DNA from: Bradyrhizobium sp. Rc3b
GTDB lineage: Bacteria; Pseudomonadota; Alphaproteobacteria; Rhizobiales; Xanthobacteraceae
Direction: 5' to 3'
NCBI RefSeq assembly: GCF_900114915.1
Contig: NZ_FOUS01000014.1
Location: 62,001-126,000, forward strand
DNA length: 64,000 nucleotides
This document shows positions 18,085 through 26,375 of the stretch, in pieces. Numbering within the stretch: position 1 is the first letter of the stretch; each line of letters begins with the position of its first letter. The position numbers were made by a program, and so were the translations under genes. A model generated the notes under the pieces. It worked only from the letters and a program-made list of their open reading frames with translations, ran no database searches and had not been told where the DNA came from.

Positions 18085-18138
18085 AGCATGATCCGGAAAA
18101 GTGTGCAGCGGTGTCCCGATAAGACCATGCTCAAGAAA
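18085..18138. repeat. AGCATGATCCGGAAAAGTG repeat element
   Basis: AGCATGATCCGGAAAAGTG matches the inverse of a segment at 58111-58129, and GACCATGCTC closes an imperfect hairpin. It lies in the gap between the cupin and Bug genes. Confidence 0.65.
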
Positions 18139-18158
18139 ATACCCTAAGCGCGAAGCGC

Positions 18159-18530
18159 TTAAGTCGTCCCGAAGCCCGACCCAGCTTTCTTGTATTCTGG
18201 CCGAGGCGGACTGAAGATGTCCAGCACCCGGGCCCCATTGGGGCCGGCGCGCATGGTGTGCGGCACATTGCCCGGGGTGCGCCAGAAATCGCCCTTCGTC
18301 ACGGCAATTTCCTCATCGCCCTGGACGCGGATGGCGGAGCCATCGAGCAGCACGCCCCATTGCTCCTCGGGATGATGGTGCAGCGTGCCTTGCGCATGCG
18401 GCGCCAGCGTCACCACCGACAGCATCGCCTGCTCGCCGGAGAAGATGCGCGTGGTCACCCCTGAAGCGAGCTCGCGGAACAGCCCGTCGCTGGGATCATC
18501 GATATTGTGGAATTCTTCCTTCTGACTCAC
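18159..18530 (-). CDS. Cupin-domain protein
   Basis: A 123-residue single cupin. TLAPHAQGTLHHHPEEQWGV carries the HHH..E metal motif and GDFWRTPGNVPHTMRAGPNG the second-motif histidine. It starts at a GTG (18530) with AAGGAGAGG upstream, 27 bases after the RraA-like gene. Such proteins may be small dioxygenases, isomerases or sensors. Its operon position suggests a step in the same carboxylate pathway. Confidence 0.85.
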   Translation of the reverse strand: MSQKEEFHNIDDPSDGLFRELASGVTTRIFSGEQAMLSVVTLAPHAQGTLHHHPEEQWGVLLDGSAIRVQGDEEIAVTKGDFWRTPGNVPHTMRAGPNGARVLDIFSPPRPEYKKAGSGFGTT

Positions 18531-18557
18531 GTCGCCCTCTCCTTCATTCTCGTTCGA

Positions 18558-19196
18558 TCAAGTCTTGCCATAGGAGCCCTGATAGCGGCCCTCGCGGATC
18601 GCCTTCAGGGTCTCCTCCTCGCGCGCGACCTGGGCGCGGACCGCTTCGAGCAGCGCCGCGGCGCCGGCGGCGGGAAACGACACGACACCATCCTCGTCAC
18701 CAACCACGATGTCGCCGGGCGCAATCACGCTGCCGCCGATCGTGACCGGCACGTTGATCTCGCCGGGGCCGTTCTTGTAGGGACCGCGGTGGATCACCGC
18801 ACGGGCGTAGCAGGGGAAGTCGTCGGCCGCGAAGGCCGCGACATCGCGGATCGCACCGTCGATCACATAGCCTTCCGCTTTGCGCCATTGCGCGATGTTC
18901 TTCATGATCTCGCCCACCAGCGCGCGCGTCTCGTCACCACCGCCATCGACCACGATGACGTCCCCGGGGCCGACCAGCTCGAGCGCGCGGTGGATGGCGA
19001 GATTGTCGCCGGGGCGCGTGCGCACCGTGAAGGCAGTGCCCACCAGCTTAGCCCCGCGATGATAGGGCTTTAGCCCGACCGCGCCGGGCAGCCGGGCGAG
19101 ATTGTCTGAGATGACCGAGGTCGGCGCACCGCGAAAACCCTCGATGATCTCGGCCGGCGGTTTCGGCACGCTGTTGGCTGCGATCGTGATGGTCAT
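18558..19196 (-). CDS. RraA-family protein (HMG/CHA aldolase-like)
   Basis: About 212 residues. PTSVISDNLARLPGAVG, AFTVRTRPGDNLAIHRAL, DVIVVDGGGDETRALVGEIM and GYVIDGAIRDVAAF follow the RraA/DlpA family; the GAIRD arginine and following aspartate bind pyruvate and metal in the class II aldolases (4-hydroxy-4-methyl-2-oxoglutarate aldolase). I infer aldolase or decarboxylase activity rather than RNase E control, because it lies in a catabolic operon. The ATG at 19196 follows AAGGAAGGA. Confidence 0.85.
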   Translation of the reverse strand: MTITIAANSVPKPPAEIIEGFRGAPTSVISDNLARLPGAVGLKPYHRGAKLVGTAFTVRTRPGDNLAIHRALELVGPGDVIVVDGGGDETRALVGEIMKNIAQWRKAEGYVIDGAIRDVAAFAADDFPCYARAVIHRGPYKNGPGEINVPVTIGGSVIAPGDIVVGDEDGVVSFPAAGAAALLEAVRAQVAREEETLKAIREGRYQGSYGKT

Positions 19197-19215
19197 GTCC
19201 AAAAATCCTTCCTTC

Positions 19216-20733
19216 TTAATCGGCGTGCGCCCGCGCCTTCGCCGGCATGATCCGGAAGGCGCGCCCTTCCTTCATCCACGCCGCGCGCTCGTCGCGCAAC
19301 AGTGTTCTGCGAACCTTGCCTGAATCATCGCGCGGCGGGGCGCCGACGATCTCGAAGCTTTCCGGATGCTTGTAGCGGCTGAGCCTGTCCTTCAAGAACT
19401 CCGCCATGCCGTCGGCGATCGCCTGGCCGTCGGCATCGCCCTCCGGCTCGATGATGGCGTGCACGCGCTGGCCCAATTCCGGATCGGGCAATCCCACCAC
19501 GACGCAGGATCGCACACCGGGAGACTCGGAGACGGCAGCCTCGACCTCGGCCGGATAGATGTTGGCGCCGCCGCGCAGCACCATGTCGGCGAGGCGGTCG
19601 CCGAGATAGAGATAGCCTTCCGCATCCAGCCTGCCGATATCACCGAGTGATTCCCAACCATCGCTGCGGCGCTTCGGCTCGGCGCCGAGATAATGATAGG
19701 TGGCGTCCCTGCCGTCATTGTTGAGGAAATAGATCTCGCCGGTCTCGCCGGGCGCGACGTCGTTGCCGTCCTCGCCGATAATGCGTAAGCGCGCCATCTC
19801 GCCGATCTTGCCGACCGAGCCCTTGTGCGTCAGCCATTCCGTGCCTGATATGATGCAGGAGCCTTGCCGCTCGGTGCCGCCATAGAGCTCCCAGATCCGC
19901 TCGGGGCCGAGCCAGGCGATCCAGTTCTCCTTCAGCCAGGGCGGCATCGGCGCCGCCATGTGGAAGACGGTCTGAAGGCTCGACAGATCGTAGGCGTTGC
20001 GCACCTGCTCCGGCAGCGCCCAGATCCGGTGCATCATGGTCGGCACGAAATTGACCCATTGCACGCGCTCGCGTTCGATCTGCCGCAATGTCTCCTCGGC
20101 GTCGAACTTGACGAGACCGGTGAGCTGGCCGCCGGTGAACAGGGCGTAGTGCGACACGATGAACGGCGCGTTGTGGTAGAGCGGACCGGGATTGAGCAGC
20201 GAGACTCCGAAGGGGATATTGAGCGGCGGCGCGGCGACCGTGTCGGTCACGGCCGGCTGATGATCGAGGATCACCTTCGGCCGGCCGGTCGAGCCGCCAG
20301 AGGTCATGGCCTTCCAGTAGCGCGCCACCGGCGGATTGAGCGGCTCATCGGAGAATCCTTCCGGCACGAAATCCGCCGGGAGGCGGTTCGGCGCGTTCCA
20401 GTCGGCCTCGCCGCCGACCACCAGCGCCGGCTTGAGAATGTCGAGCACGGCGGCGGCCTCGCCGCGCGGCAGTCGCCATGACAGCGAGGTCGGTGTCGCA
20501 CCGCACTTCCAGACCGCAAAGGAGGTCTCGAAAAACGCGTTGCCGTTGGGCAATCCGATCGCGACGAAGTCGCCGGGCTTGACGCCTTTGGCCATGAACG
20601 CCCGCGCGCGCCGGTTGGCGCCGCGCTCGAGCTCGTCCCATGTCAGCGTGTCCTGCCCGTGACGGATTGCAATCGTGCCATGTGGTTTGCGTTCAGCGTA
20701 CCAGCGCGGCACGTCAGACAGGGGCAGCAGCAT
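19216..20733 (-). CDS. Acyl-CoA synthetase (AMP-forming)
   Basis: About 505 residues of the ANL superfamily. The phosphate loop MTSGGSTGRPKVIL, the adenine motif ELYGGTERQGSC, and the hinge YLYLGDRLADMVLRGGANIYP are present, and the C-terminal domain ends with the DDSGKVRRTLLRDE segment whose lysine is catalytic. It activates an organic acid with ATP and CoA. I begin at the ATG at 20733, where similarity begins. It heads an operon with the RraA-like aldolase, cupin and Bug protein. Confidence 0.9.
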   Translation of the reverse strand: MLLPLSDVPRWYAERKPHGTIAIRHGQDTLTWDELERGANRRARAFMAKGVKPGDFVAIGLPNGNAFFETSFAVWKCGATPTSLSWRLPRGEAAAVLDILKPALVVGGEADWNAPNRLPADFVPEGFSDEPLNPPVARYWKAMTSGGSTGRPKVILDHQPAVTDTVAAPPLNIPFGVSLLNPGPLYHNAPFIVSHYALFTGGQLTGLVKFDAEETLRQIERERVQWVNFVPTMMHRIWALPEQVRNAYDLSSLQTVFHMAAPMPPWLKENWIAWLGPERIWELYGGTERQGSCIISGTEWLTHKGSVGKIGEMARLRIIGEDGNDVAPGETGEIYFLNNDGRDATYHYLGAEPKRRSDGWESLGDIGRLDAEGYLYLGDRLADMVLRGGANIYPAEVEAAVSESPGVRSCVVVGLPDPELGQRVHAIIEPEGDADGQAIADGMAEFLKDRLSRYKHPESFEIVGAPPRDDSGKVRRTLLRDERAAWMKEGRAFRIMPAKARAHAD

Positions 20734-20974
20734 CGGGCGTTTCCATTTCGTTTCTTGGGGTCTTTCTTGGCGCCGCCTCAGGTGAGGCGCTCGCAAGGCG
20801 AAGTGTAGCAGCCCGCCGGGGCGGTGCTGTGACTCACGCGCCACGTCAAGCACAAAATGTCAGCATCCCGGCCATGAAATTCCCGGGTTCCATGGGTGAC
20901 AAGCCGGCGATAAAGAGGCAAAAATCTGGCTCGACTCAGTTCGGGTTGAGTTTTGCAAGGAATGCTCTCGTAGA

Positions 20975-21595
20975 ATGTCGTCCGTGATAGCATTGCGTCG
21001 TGCGGCGCTGGTTCTTGTTGCCGCGGCAGGATTTTTCCTGCTGACGCTCGCGCATGCCCAGGCGCAATGGTGGAAACGCGCGCCGGTCGATTTCGAGGAA
21101 TGCGCCGACGCGGCCGAGAAGGCTGCGACCAAGTCCGAGAAGACATCCGCGCTTGCCGATTGCAACGCCAAGTTCGCCGGCCGCCGCAAGGCAGGCGGGG
21201 GTTATTCCTATTACGACTTCCTGCAGGATCGCACCTTCGACATCGCCGGCCCCAATCCGACGCCGGAGGAGCAAAAGAAAATCGACGCAGCTTACACCGC
21301 CTATCTCGCCAAAGAGCGCCGCAGCAACGAAGCGGCCGAGGCCGCCGCCCGTCAACAGCGCGAGCAGCAGGAACTGCAGGCGCGGCAACTCCAGCAGGTC
21401 GCGCTGCGAACCGACGTCGCGCGCGTGCCCGTCCCGGTCGAGCGGCCAAAGGTGCAGCAGACCGTCGGTCAGCGCCCGAAGGGCGCGTGCACCAAAGGCT
21501 CATTCTCCTGCGAATGGCCGCGGCTGTCGGAGAGCTTGAACGATTTGAAAAAGCTGTTCAATCCGACCCCGAGCAAGCCGGCGAAGAAGGGTTAA
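20975..21595 (+). CDS. Secreted hypothetical protein with charged Gln/Arg-rich helix
   Basis: A 206-residue protein with a signal peptide (hydrophobic core VLVAAAGFFLLTLAHAQAQ). The mature part begins WWKRAPVDFEECADAAEKA, has cysteine pairs, and holds a long Glu/Gln/Arg helix around residues 110-145 that may form a coiled coil. A C-terminal CTKGSFSCEWP segment is followed by a basic tail. I do not recognise a family. A clear ribosome site is not visible, so the start is somewhat uncertain. Confidence 0.7.
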   Translation: MSSVIALRRAALVLVAAAGFFLLTLAHAQAQWWKRAPVDFEECADAAEKAATKSEKTSALADCNAKFAGRRKAGGGYSYYDFLQDRTFDIAGPNPTPEEQKKIDAAYTAYLAKERRSNEAAEAAARQQREQQELQARQLQQVALRTDVARVPVPVERPKVQQTVGQRPKGACTKGSFSCEWPRLSESLNDLKKLFNPTPSKPAKKG

Positions 21596-21611
21596 GCTCC
21601 TCGCACTGACT

Positions 21612-21716
21612 TGTAGGATGGGCAAAGGCGCGCAAGCGCCGTGCCCACCACCCTGGCAAGACAAAGAAGCAAGACAAAGAGGTTGGTGGGCACGCTCCGC
21701 TTTGCCCACCCTACGA
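21612..21716. repeat. Paired palindromic repeat, family A
   Basis: TGTAGGATGGGCAAAGGCGC and GTGCCCACCA on the left; TGGTGGGCACGCT and TTTGCCCACCCTACGA on the right. It separates two convergent genes. Confidence 0.82.
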
Positions 21717-21733
21717 CAGCGGGGTGTGGAACG

Positions 21734-21946
21734 TCAGTTCGGTTGCTTCTTCTTGCCGCGCTTCGATTTGACCGTTGGCACATCCACCGGCGCAGTCGTC
21801 GGCGAGCTGCCCAACTGCGACCTGCTCTCCTGCAACCGCCTATCATAGCCGGGCGAGTTCACGACCGTCGGCGGTCTCGCAAGAGCGAGCGTCGACGCGC
21901 CGCAAAGCGCGGCAAGCGCGAGCCCGATCATCAAGCTACGTTTCAT
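21734..21946 (-). CDS. Small secreted hypothetical protein, 70 residues
   Basis: MKRSLMIGLALAALCGASTL ending ALA is a classic signal peptide; the mature part is short, proline- and serine-containing, and ends in a strongly basic KSKRGKKKQPN tail. AAGGAGGGA lies ahead of the ATG, a strong ribosome site that supports it as a real gene. No family is recognised. Confidence 0.72.
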   Translation of the reverse strand: MKRSLMIGLALAALCGASTLALARPPTVVNSPGYDRRLQESRSQLGSSPTTAPVDVPTVKSKRGKKKQPN

Positions 21947-21962
21947 CGGTCCCTCCTTGCAC

Positions 21963-22967
21963 TCAAACCACCGCGCGAATCTGCTGCGGCGTCAGCCGCG
22001 GCGGACCGTTGCCGGCGGCTTCGGCCTCCTTGATCAGCGCAACAATGCGGCGCATCAGCGGCACCCCGACATGGTTTTGCTCGGCGAGCGCGATGACGGC
22101 ACCCTGGAGATAGTCGATCTCGGTCTTGCGTCCCTGTTTCAAATCCTGCCACATCGAAGAGCGCGCCTCGGGATCGATCTTCATGGTCCGTCCCAGGATC
22201 GCATTGAAGATCATGTCGGGCAGCCGCAGCAAGGCCGGCGTCCAGTTCATCGGGATCGGCGTCGCCGAGACCGGCGCGATGCCGGCGGCCTTCAGCGCGG
22301 CCAGCCCTTCGGCCATCTGGTCGGCGAACAGCCTGCGCCAGTCGCGGTTTGCCAGTTGCGCGGCGAGCGGCATGTCGGACAATGCGCTGAGCGCGTTGTT
22401 CAGATTGATGATCAGCTTGCCCCATTGCACGCCGGTGATGTCGCGGCTCGCGCGCATGGCGAGGCCGGATACCGACAATGCCGCGGCCGTGTTCCCAGCG
22501 TCCTCTCCGACATGGATGTCGCCGGAGGTCGAGCGGTGGAAACGGCCCTCGCCCATCGCGATCACGTTGAACGGCACCATGCCCGCGAGCACGCGGCGGC
22601 CACCGAGACGCTCGCGCAGCACCGCGATATTGCCGATGCCGTTCTGCAGCGAAACGATGACGGCATCCTCAGGCGCATGCTGCGCGATCTGATCCGCGAC
22701 ATCGGCGGTGTCGGCGCTCTTCACCGTGACCAGCACGATGCCGGCGCTGTGGAAGATCGCGGGGTCCTCCGACAGCGCGAGCTGCCCTGCGCCGAGCTTC
22801 GTCTCCGAGCCGTCGAAATCCGTCAATCGCAGGCCGAACCGCTCGATCTCGGTCTTCACCCGCGGCCGCACCAGCAGCGCGACACGGCGGCCACTGGCGG
22901 CCAGCATGCCGCCGACGAAACAGCCGATGGCGCCCGCGCCGGCCACCACGATCGGTCGATCCGTCAT
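21963..22967 (-). CDS. 2-dehydropantoate 2-reductase family protein
   Basis: About 334 residues. The Rossmann motif VVAGAGAIGCFVGGMLAASG starts the protein; VSLQNGIGNIAVLRERLGG and WGKLIINLNNALSALSD match ApbA/PanE, and MWQDLKQGRKTEIDYLQGAV is the conserved C-terminal segment with the catalytic glutamate region and substrate-binding residues. It could be the pantothenate enzyme; the other family member at 8563 is more divergent. The ATG at 22967 follows GGCGAGGTG; a GTG one codon upstream is also possible. Confidence 0.87.
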   Translation of the reverse strand: MTDRPIVVAGAGAIGCFVGGMLAASGRRVALLVRPRVKTEIERFGLRLTDFDGSETKLGAGQLALSEDPAIFHSAGIVLVTVKSADTADVADQIAQHAPEDAVIVSLQNGIGNIAVLRERLGGRRVLAGMVPFNVIAMGEGRFHRSTSGDIHVGEDAGNTAAALSVSGLAMRASRDITGVQWGKLIINLNNALSALSDMPLAAQLANRDWRRLFADQMAEGLAALKAAGIAPVSATPIPMNWTPALLRLPDMIFNAILGRTMKIDPEARSSMWQDLKQGRKTEIDYLQGAVIALAEQNHVGVPLMRRIVALIKEAEAAGNGPPRLTPQQIRAVV

Positions 22968-23131
22968 CACCTCGCCTTGCTCCCTGAACGATCGCCCCTC
23001 GATAGCAGAGGCGAGGCCGGCTGCCCATCGCTGCGCAGCCGCCTTGTAACCGTCATGAGAGCCCCATATGTTTTCGGCCCGGGGCAGTCAGCGGCGAGCG
23101 CTCGCCGAACGACACGCCAAGGGAGAGCACC

Positions 23132-23713
23132 ATGGGTCTACTCGACGTCCTCAACGGCATGCAGAACGGCCCGCGCGGCCCCTCTACACCCAGCTCCGAG
23201 AAATCCTCCGGCGGCATGTCGCCGATGACCATGGCGCTGCTCGGCCTGCTTGCCTGGAAGGCGTTCAAGCACATGACGGCAAACCAGTCCGGTACGGCGC
23301 CGCAGCCGTCGCCGACGCCGGCCCCTCCGCCGGTGAACGCGAACACCGCCGACAGCGGCGGTCTTGGCGGTCTCGGAGGCCTGCTCAAAGGCGGCCTCGG
23401 CGGCCTGCTTGCGGGCGGCGCGGCCGGCACCGTGCTCAGCGGCGGCCTCGGCGATCTCCTCAACCAGCTTCAGCAGGGCGGCCACGGCGACGCTGCGAAT
23501 TCCTGGGTCGGCAAGGGTCAGAACAAGCCGATCGCGCCGGGCGATCTTGCGAGCGCACTCGGCGCCGACCAGATCGACAGCCTGTCCGCCCAGAGCGGCC
23601 TGTCGCGCGAGGAGCTGCTCAACGGCCTCAGCCAGTATCTGCCGCAGGTGGTCGACCATTTGACCCCGGACGGACGGCTGCCGACCGAGAACGAGATCTC
23701 GGGCAGACTTTAA
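23132..23713 (+). CDS. YidB-family (DUF937) protein
   Basis: A 193-residue protein. The front half is low-complexity, with Pro-rich and Gly/Leu repeats (GLGGLGGLLKGGLGGLLAGG), and the C-terminal half carries the YidB signature: ANSWVGKGQNKPIAPGDLAS, LSAQSGLSREELLNGLSQYL, and LPQVVDHLTPDGRLPTE. The function of this family is unknown. GGGAGAG precedes the ATG. It is followed at 42 bases by the GlsB-like gene in the same direction. Confidence 0.87.
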   Translation: MGLLDVLNGMQNGPRGPSTPSSEKSSGGMSPMTMALLGLLAWKAFKHMTANQSGTAPQPSPTPAPPPVNANTADSGGLGGLGGLLKGGLGGLLAGGAAGTVLSGGLGDLLNQLQQGGHGDAANSWVGKGQNKPIAPGDLASALGADQIDSLSAQSGLSREELLNGLSQYLPQVVDHLTPDGRLPTENEISGRL

Positions 23714-23755
23714 TCGGACGTTGATCGACGCGCTTTCGGGAAGGGGAGCACACTC

Positions 23756-24028
23756 ATGAGCATGGGCGGCCTGTTGTGGATCATCGTCGTCGGCTTCGTC
23801 GCCGGCCTCATCGCGCGCTGGCTGGCGCCGGGACCGAACAACCCGAGCGGCTTCATCCTCACCACCATCCTCGGCATCGCCGGCGCGTTTCTCGCGACCT
23901 TCGTCGGCCAGGCGATCGGCCATTACAGCCCAGACCAGGGCGCCGGCTTTATCATGGCCACACTCGGCGCGGTGGTGGTGCTGTTCATCTGGCACCGGCT
24001 GGTCGCGAGCGGTGTGATCAAGGGGTAG
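23756..24028 (+). CDS. GlsB/YeaQ/YmgE-family membrane protein
   Basis: A 90-residue protein with three hydrophobic spans: LLWIIVVGFVAGLIARWLAP, IILTT..GIAGAFLATFVGQ, and MATLGAVVVLFIWHRLV. The GPNNPSGF..TILGIAGAF pattern is that of the transglycosylase-associated/YeaQ family, linked to stress responses in other bacteria. GGGGAG precedes the start; a second in-frame ATG lies two codons on. Confidence 0.88.
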   Translation: MSMGGLLWIIVVGFVAGLIARWLAPGPNNPSGFILTTILGIAGAFLATFVGQAIGHYSPDQGAGFIMATLGAVVVLFIWHRLVASGVIKG

Positions 24029-24068
24029 TCACTGTCGCGTTGTGGCGCGACCTATCATCCAACTCGGT

Positions 24069-24228
24069 GTCGTCCCGGACAAGCGCGCCCTAAGCGCGCG
24101 CCGATCCGGGACCCAACCACAGGGAGGAGTTTGGCGAAGTCTCGGAGTGATCGGAGTCGCGCCAAACTTCTCCCTGTGGTTATGGATCCTCGCGCCCCGT
24201 GCGCAATTGCGCACTAGGCGGGGATGAC
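24069..24228. repeat. Paired palindromic repeat, family C (GTCGTCCC type)
   Basis: GTCGTCCCGGAC...GGGACCCAACCACAGGGAGG on the left mirrors CTTCTCCCTGTGGTTATGG...GGGGATGAC on the right, with the central GTTTGGCGAAGTC also inverted. Other copies: 28402-28531, 45009-45135, 62076-62204, 63380-63549. Confidence 0.82.
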
Positions 24229-24249
24229 AGCGGAGATTGGAACGCGATC

Positions 24250-25035
24250 TCACGTAATCAGATGCATCCCCGCATCCATGCGCACGACCTCGCCGGTCAT
24301 GTTGCTGGAGGCCGGCATCGCCAGGAAGCAGACGAGTTGCGCGATGTCCTCGGCTGATGATGCGACCCTGAGCGGCACCTTCGCGACCACGCTATCGCGC
24401 ACCTGCTTGGCGCCGGCTTCGCCGCGGCCCTTGGTGAACCAGGGCGTGTCGATATAGCCGGGGCAGACCGTGTTGACGCGGATCAGCGGCGCCAGCGCGC
24501 GCGACAGCGACAGCGTCATGGTGTTGAGCGCGCCCTTGCTCGCGGCGTAGGCGATCGACGAGCCGACGCCGCTGATGCCGGCGACCGAGGACACGTTGAC
24601 CACGGCGGAGGGCCGCTCCGAGGCCTTAGCGCCGGCTTCGAGCAGGCTGCGCGCGGCACGCACCATCTGGAACGGGCCGATGGTGTTGACGCCATACACG
24701 CGCTGGAAATCTTCAGCCGACAATCCGTCGAGATCGGCATGGGCGACATGCTTGGTGGTGCCGGCATTGTTGACGAGGATGTCGAGCCGGCCCCAGGCGC
24801 TGGCCGCCGCAACGATCTTGCGGCAATCGTCGTCCTTTGAAACGTCGCCCTGCGCAACCAGGACTTCCGGAGAGCCTGCTTTGCGGCAAAGCTCCGCCGT
24901 GGCCTCGGCTTCTTTCTGGCTAGAGGAATAGTTGATGACGAGCCGCGCCCCGCTTCGCGCGAGGATTTCCGCGGTTGCTGCGCCAAGCCCGGAGGCGGAC
25001 CCCGTCACGATTGCGCACAGACTGTCTTTGGCCAT
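24250..25035 (-). CDS. Short-chain dehydrogenase/reductase
   Basis: A 261-residue SDR. VTGSASGLGAATAEILARSG is the cofactor motif, NNAGTT the central motif, and the catalytic serine and YAASKGALNTMTLSLSRAL tetrad are intact; the PGYIDTPWF segment follows. GGAAGGAAA lies ahead of the ATG at 25035. It is divergent from the acyl-CoA dehydrogenase pair and could serve as the hydroxyacyl dehydrogenase of that pathway; this is inference. Confidence 0.9.
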   Translation of the reverse strand: MAKDSLCAIVTGSASGLGAATAEILARSGARLVINYSSSQKEAEATAELCRKAGSPEVLVAQGDVSKDDDCRKIVAAASAWGRLDILVNNAGTTKHVAHADLDGLSAEDFQRVYGVNTIGPFQMVRAARSLLEAGAKASERPSAVVNVSSVAGISGVGSSIAYAASKGALNTMTLSLSRALAPLIRVNTVCPGYIDTPWFTKGRGEAGAKQVRDSVVAKVPLRVASSAEDIAQLVCFLAMPASSNMTGEVVRMDAGMHLIT

Positions 25036-25088
25036 CCGGATTTCCTTCCCCTGGTTCTAATGCAAGCCTTAGGTCGCTGGCCTTGTTT

Positions 25089-25128
25089 AGCGAGTTTGCG
25101 GCGCCCTGCAAATCAAGCAAACTCCGCT
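25089..25128. promoter_or_regulatory. Inverted repeat in divergent promoter region
   Basis: AGCGAGTTTGC and GCAAACTCCGCT form arms separated by 17 bases in the spacer between the SDR and acyl-CoA dehydrogenase genes. The right arm has one extra base. A possible operator for a regulator not encoded here. Confidence 0.4.
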
Positions 25129-25294
25129 AAGCGGAATTAGCCTCCTATGATCCTGGCCCCATGCCCGCGCCGCAGGTTGACCTGCGATCAACGCTTGTCA
25201 GGGCCATGGCTTTTTCGGATCATCGGGCGCAAGAAGACTTGCGCGGTTCGCTCCACCAGGCGGGCCGCGCCAACGGCAAAAAACGGGGAACGCT

Positions 25295-26359
25295 GTGGCG
25301 GAGAGTGACAACATCGTCGTCGAGACTGCGGAGAAGATCTTCGCCGATCTCGCCGATCCGCAAACCATCAACAATGACAAGAAGGATGCCTGGCAGGCGC
25401 CGCTGTGGCGGGCGCTGAGCGAAGCCGGCCTGCCATTGTCCTGGGTGCCCGACGATCTCGGCGGCTCCGGCGCGAGCCTTGCCGACGGCTTTGCGCTTCT
25501 GAACGCCGCCGGCCGTTTCGCCGTCGCGGTTCCGCTGGCCGAGACCATGCTGGCGGGCTGGCTGCTGGCGCAAGCGAAGATCGCATCGCCCGAGGGCGAG
25601 ATGACGGTGCTGCCGGCATCGCCGAAGGACCGCATCACCCTCGATGCCGATGGCTCGCTTTCCGGCCGCGCCCGCGGCGTGCCCTTTGCGAAAGCGGCAA
25701 AGCATTTTGCGGTGCTGGCGCACGGCAAGGATGGCGTCTCGATCGCGCTGGTCGATGCCGGCAAGGTCCGGATCGAGTCCGGCCTCAATGTCGGCTACGA
25801 CCACAGCGACACCGTGACGCTCGACAAGGTCCAGCCCGTCACGCGCAAGGCCGCGCCGAAGGGCTTTGACCAGACCACGATGATGCTGATGGGCGGCGTT
25901 GCGCGCAGCCTGCAGATCGCCGGCGCGCTGGAATCGATGCTCGACATCTCCGTGCGCTATTCCAACGAGCGCGTCGCCTTCGAGAAGAAGATCTCGAAAT
26001 TCCAGGCCGTGCAGCACAATCTCGCCCGCCTCGCCGGCGAATCCGCCGCCGCTCTTGCGGCTGCGACCTCGGCCGCCGACGCCATCGCGAATGCGTCGCG
26101 TTTCGACGACGAAGTTTATCTCGAAGCCGCCTCGGCAAAGATCCGCTGCGCGGAAGCCGCGGAAAAGGGCGGCGCCATCGCACATCAGGTGCACGGCGCG
26201 ATCGGCTTCACCCTCGAGCACATCCTGCACCGCTATTCGCTGCGGGCGTTGGCCTGGCGCGACGATTTCGGCTCGGAGAGCCACTGGGCCGTCGAGCTCG
26301 GCAAGCTGGTCGCAAACCGCGGCGCCGACGAATTGTGGCCGCTCGTGGCGTCGCGCTGA
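25295..26359 (+). CDS. Acyl-CoA dehydrogenase subunit, short divergent form
   Basis: A 354-residue acyl-CoA dehydrogenase homologue starting at GTG 25295. It has the N-terminal helical part (LWRALSEAGLPLSWVPDDLG), a shortened central beta domain lacking the usual TEPxxGSD signature, and the C-terminal VAFEKKISKFQAVQHNLARL and HQVHGAIGFTLEHILHRYSL segments. Adjacent unequal dehydrogenases of this sort often form alpha2beta2 heterotetramers (known from actinobacterial steroid side-chain enzymes). The partner gene begins 16 bases later. Confidence 0.87.
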   Translation: MAESDNIVVETAEKIFADLADPQTINNDKKDAWQAPLWRALSEAGLPLSWVPDDLGGSGASLADGFALLNAAGRFAVAVPLAETMLAGWLLAQAKIASPEGEMTVLPASPKDRITLDADGSLSGRARGVPFAKAAKHFAVLAHGKDGVSIALVDAGKVRIESGLNVGYDHSDTVTLDKVQPVTRKAAPKGFDQTTMMLMGGVARSLQIAGALESMLDISVRYSNERVAFEKKISKFQAVQHNLARLAGESAAALAAATSAADAIANASRFDDEVYLEAASAKIRCAEAAEKGGAIAHQVHGAIGFTLEHILHRYSLRALAWRDDFGSESHWAVELGKLVANRGADELWPLVASR

Positions 26360-26375
26360 TCAGGGAGAGAAACAC

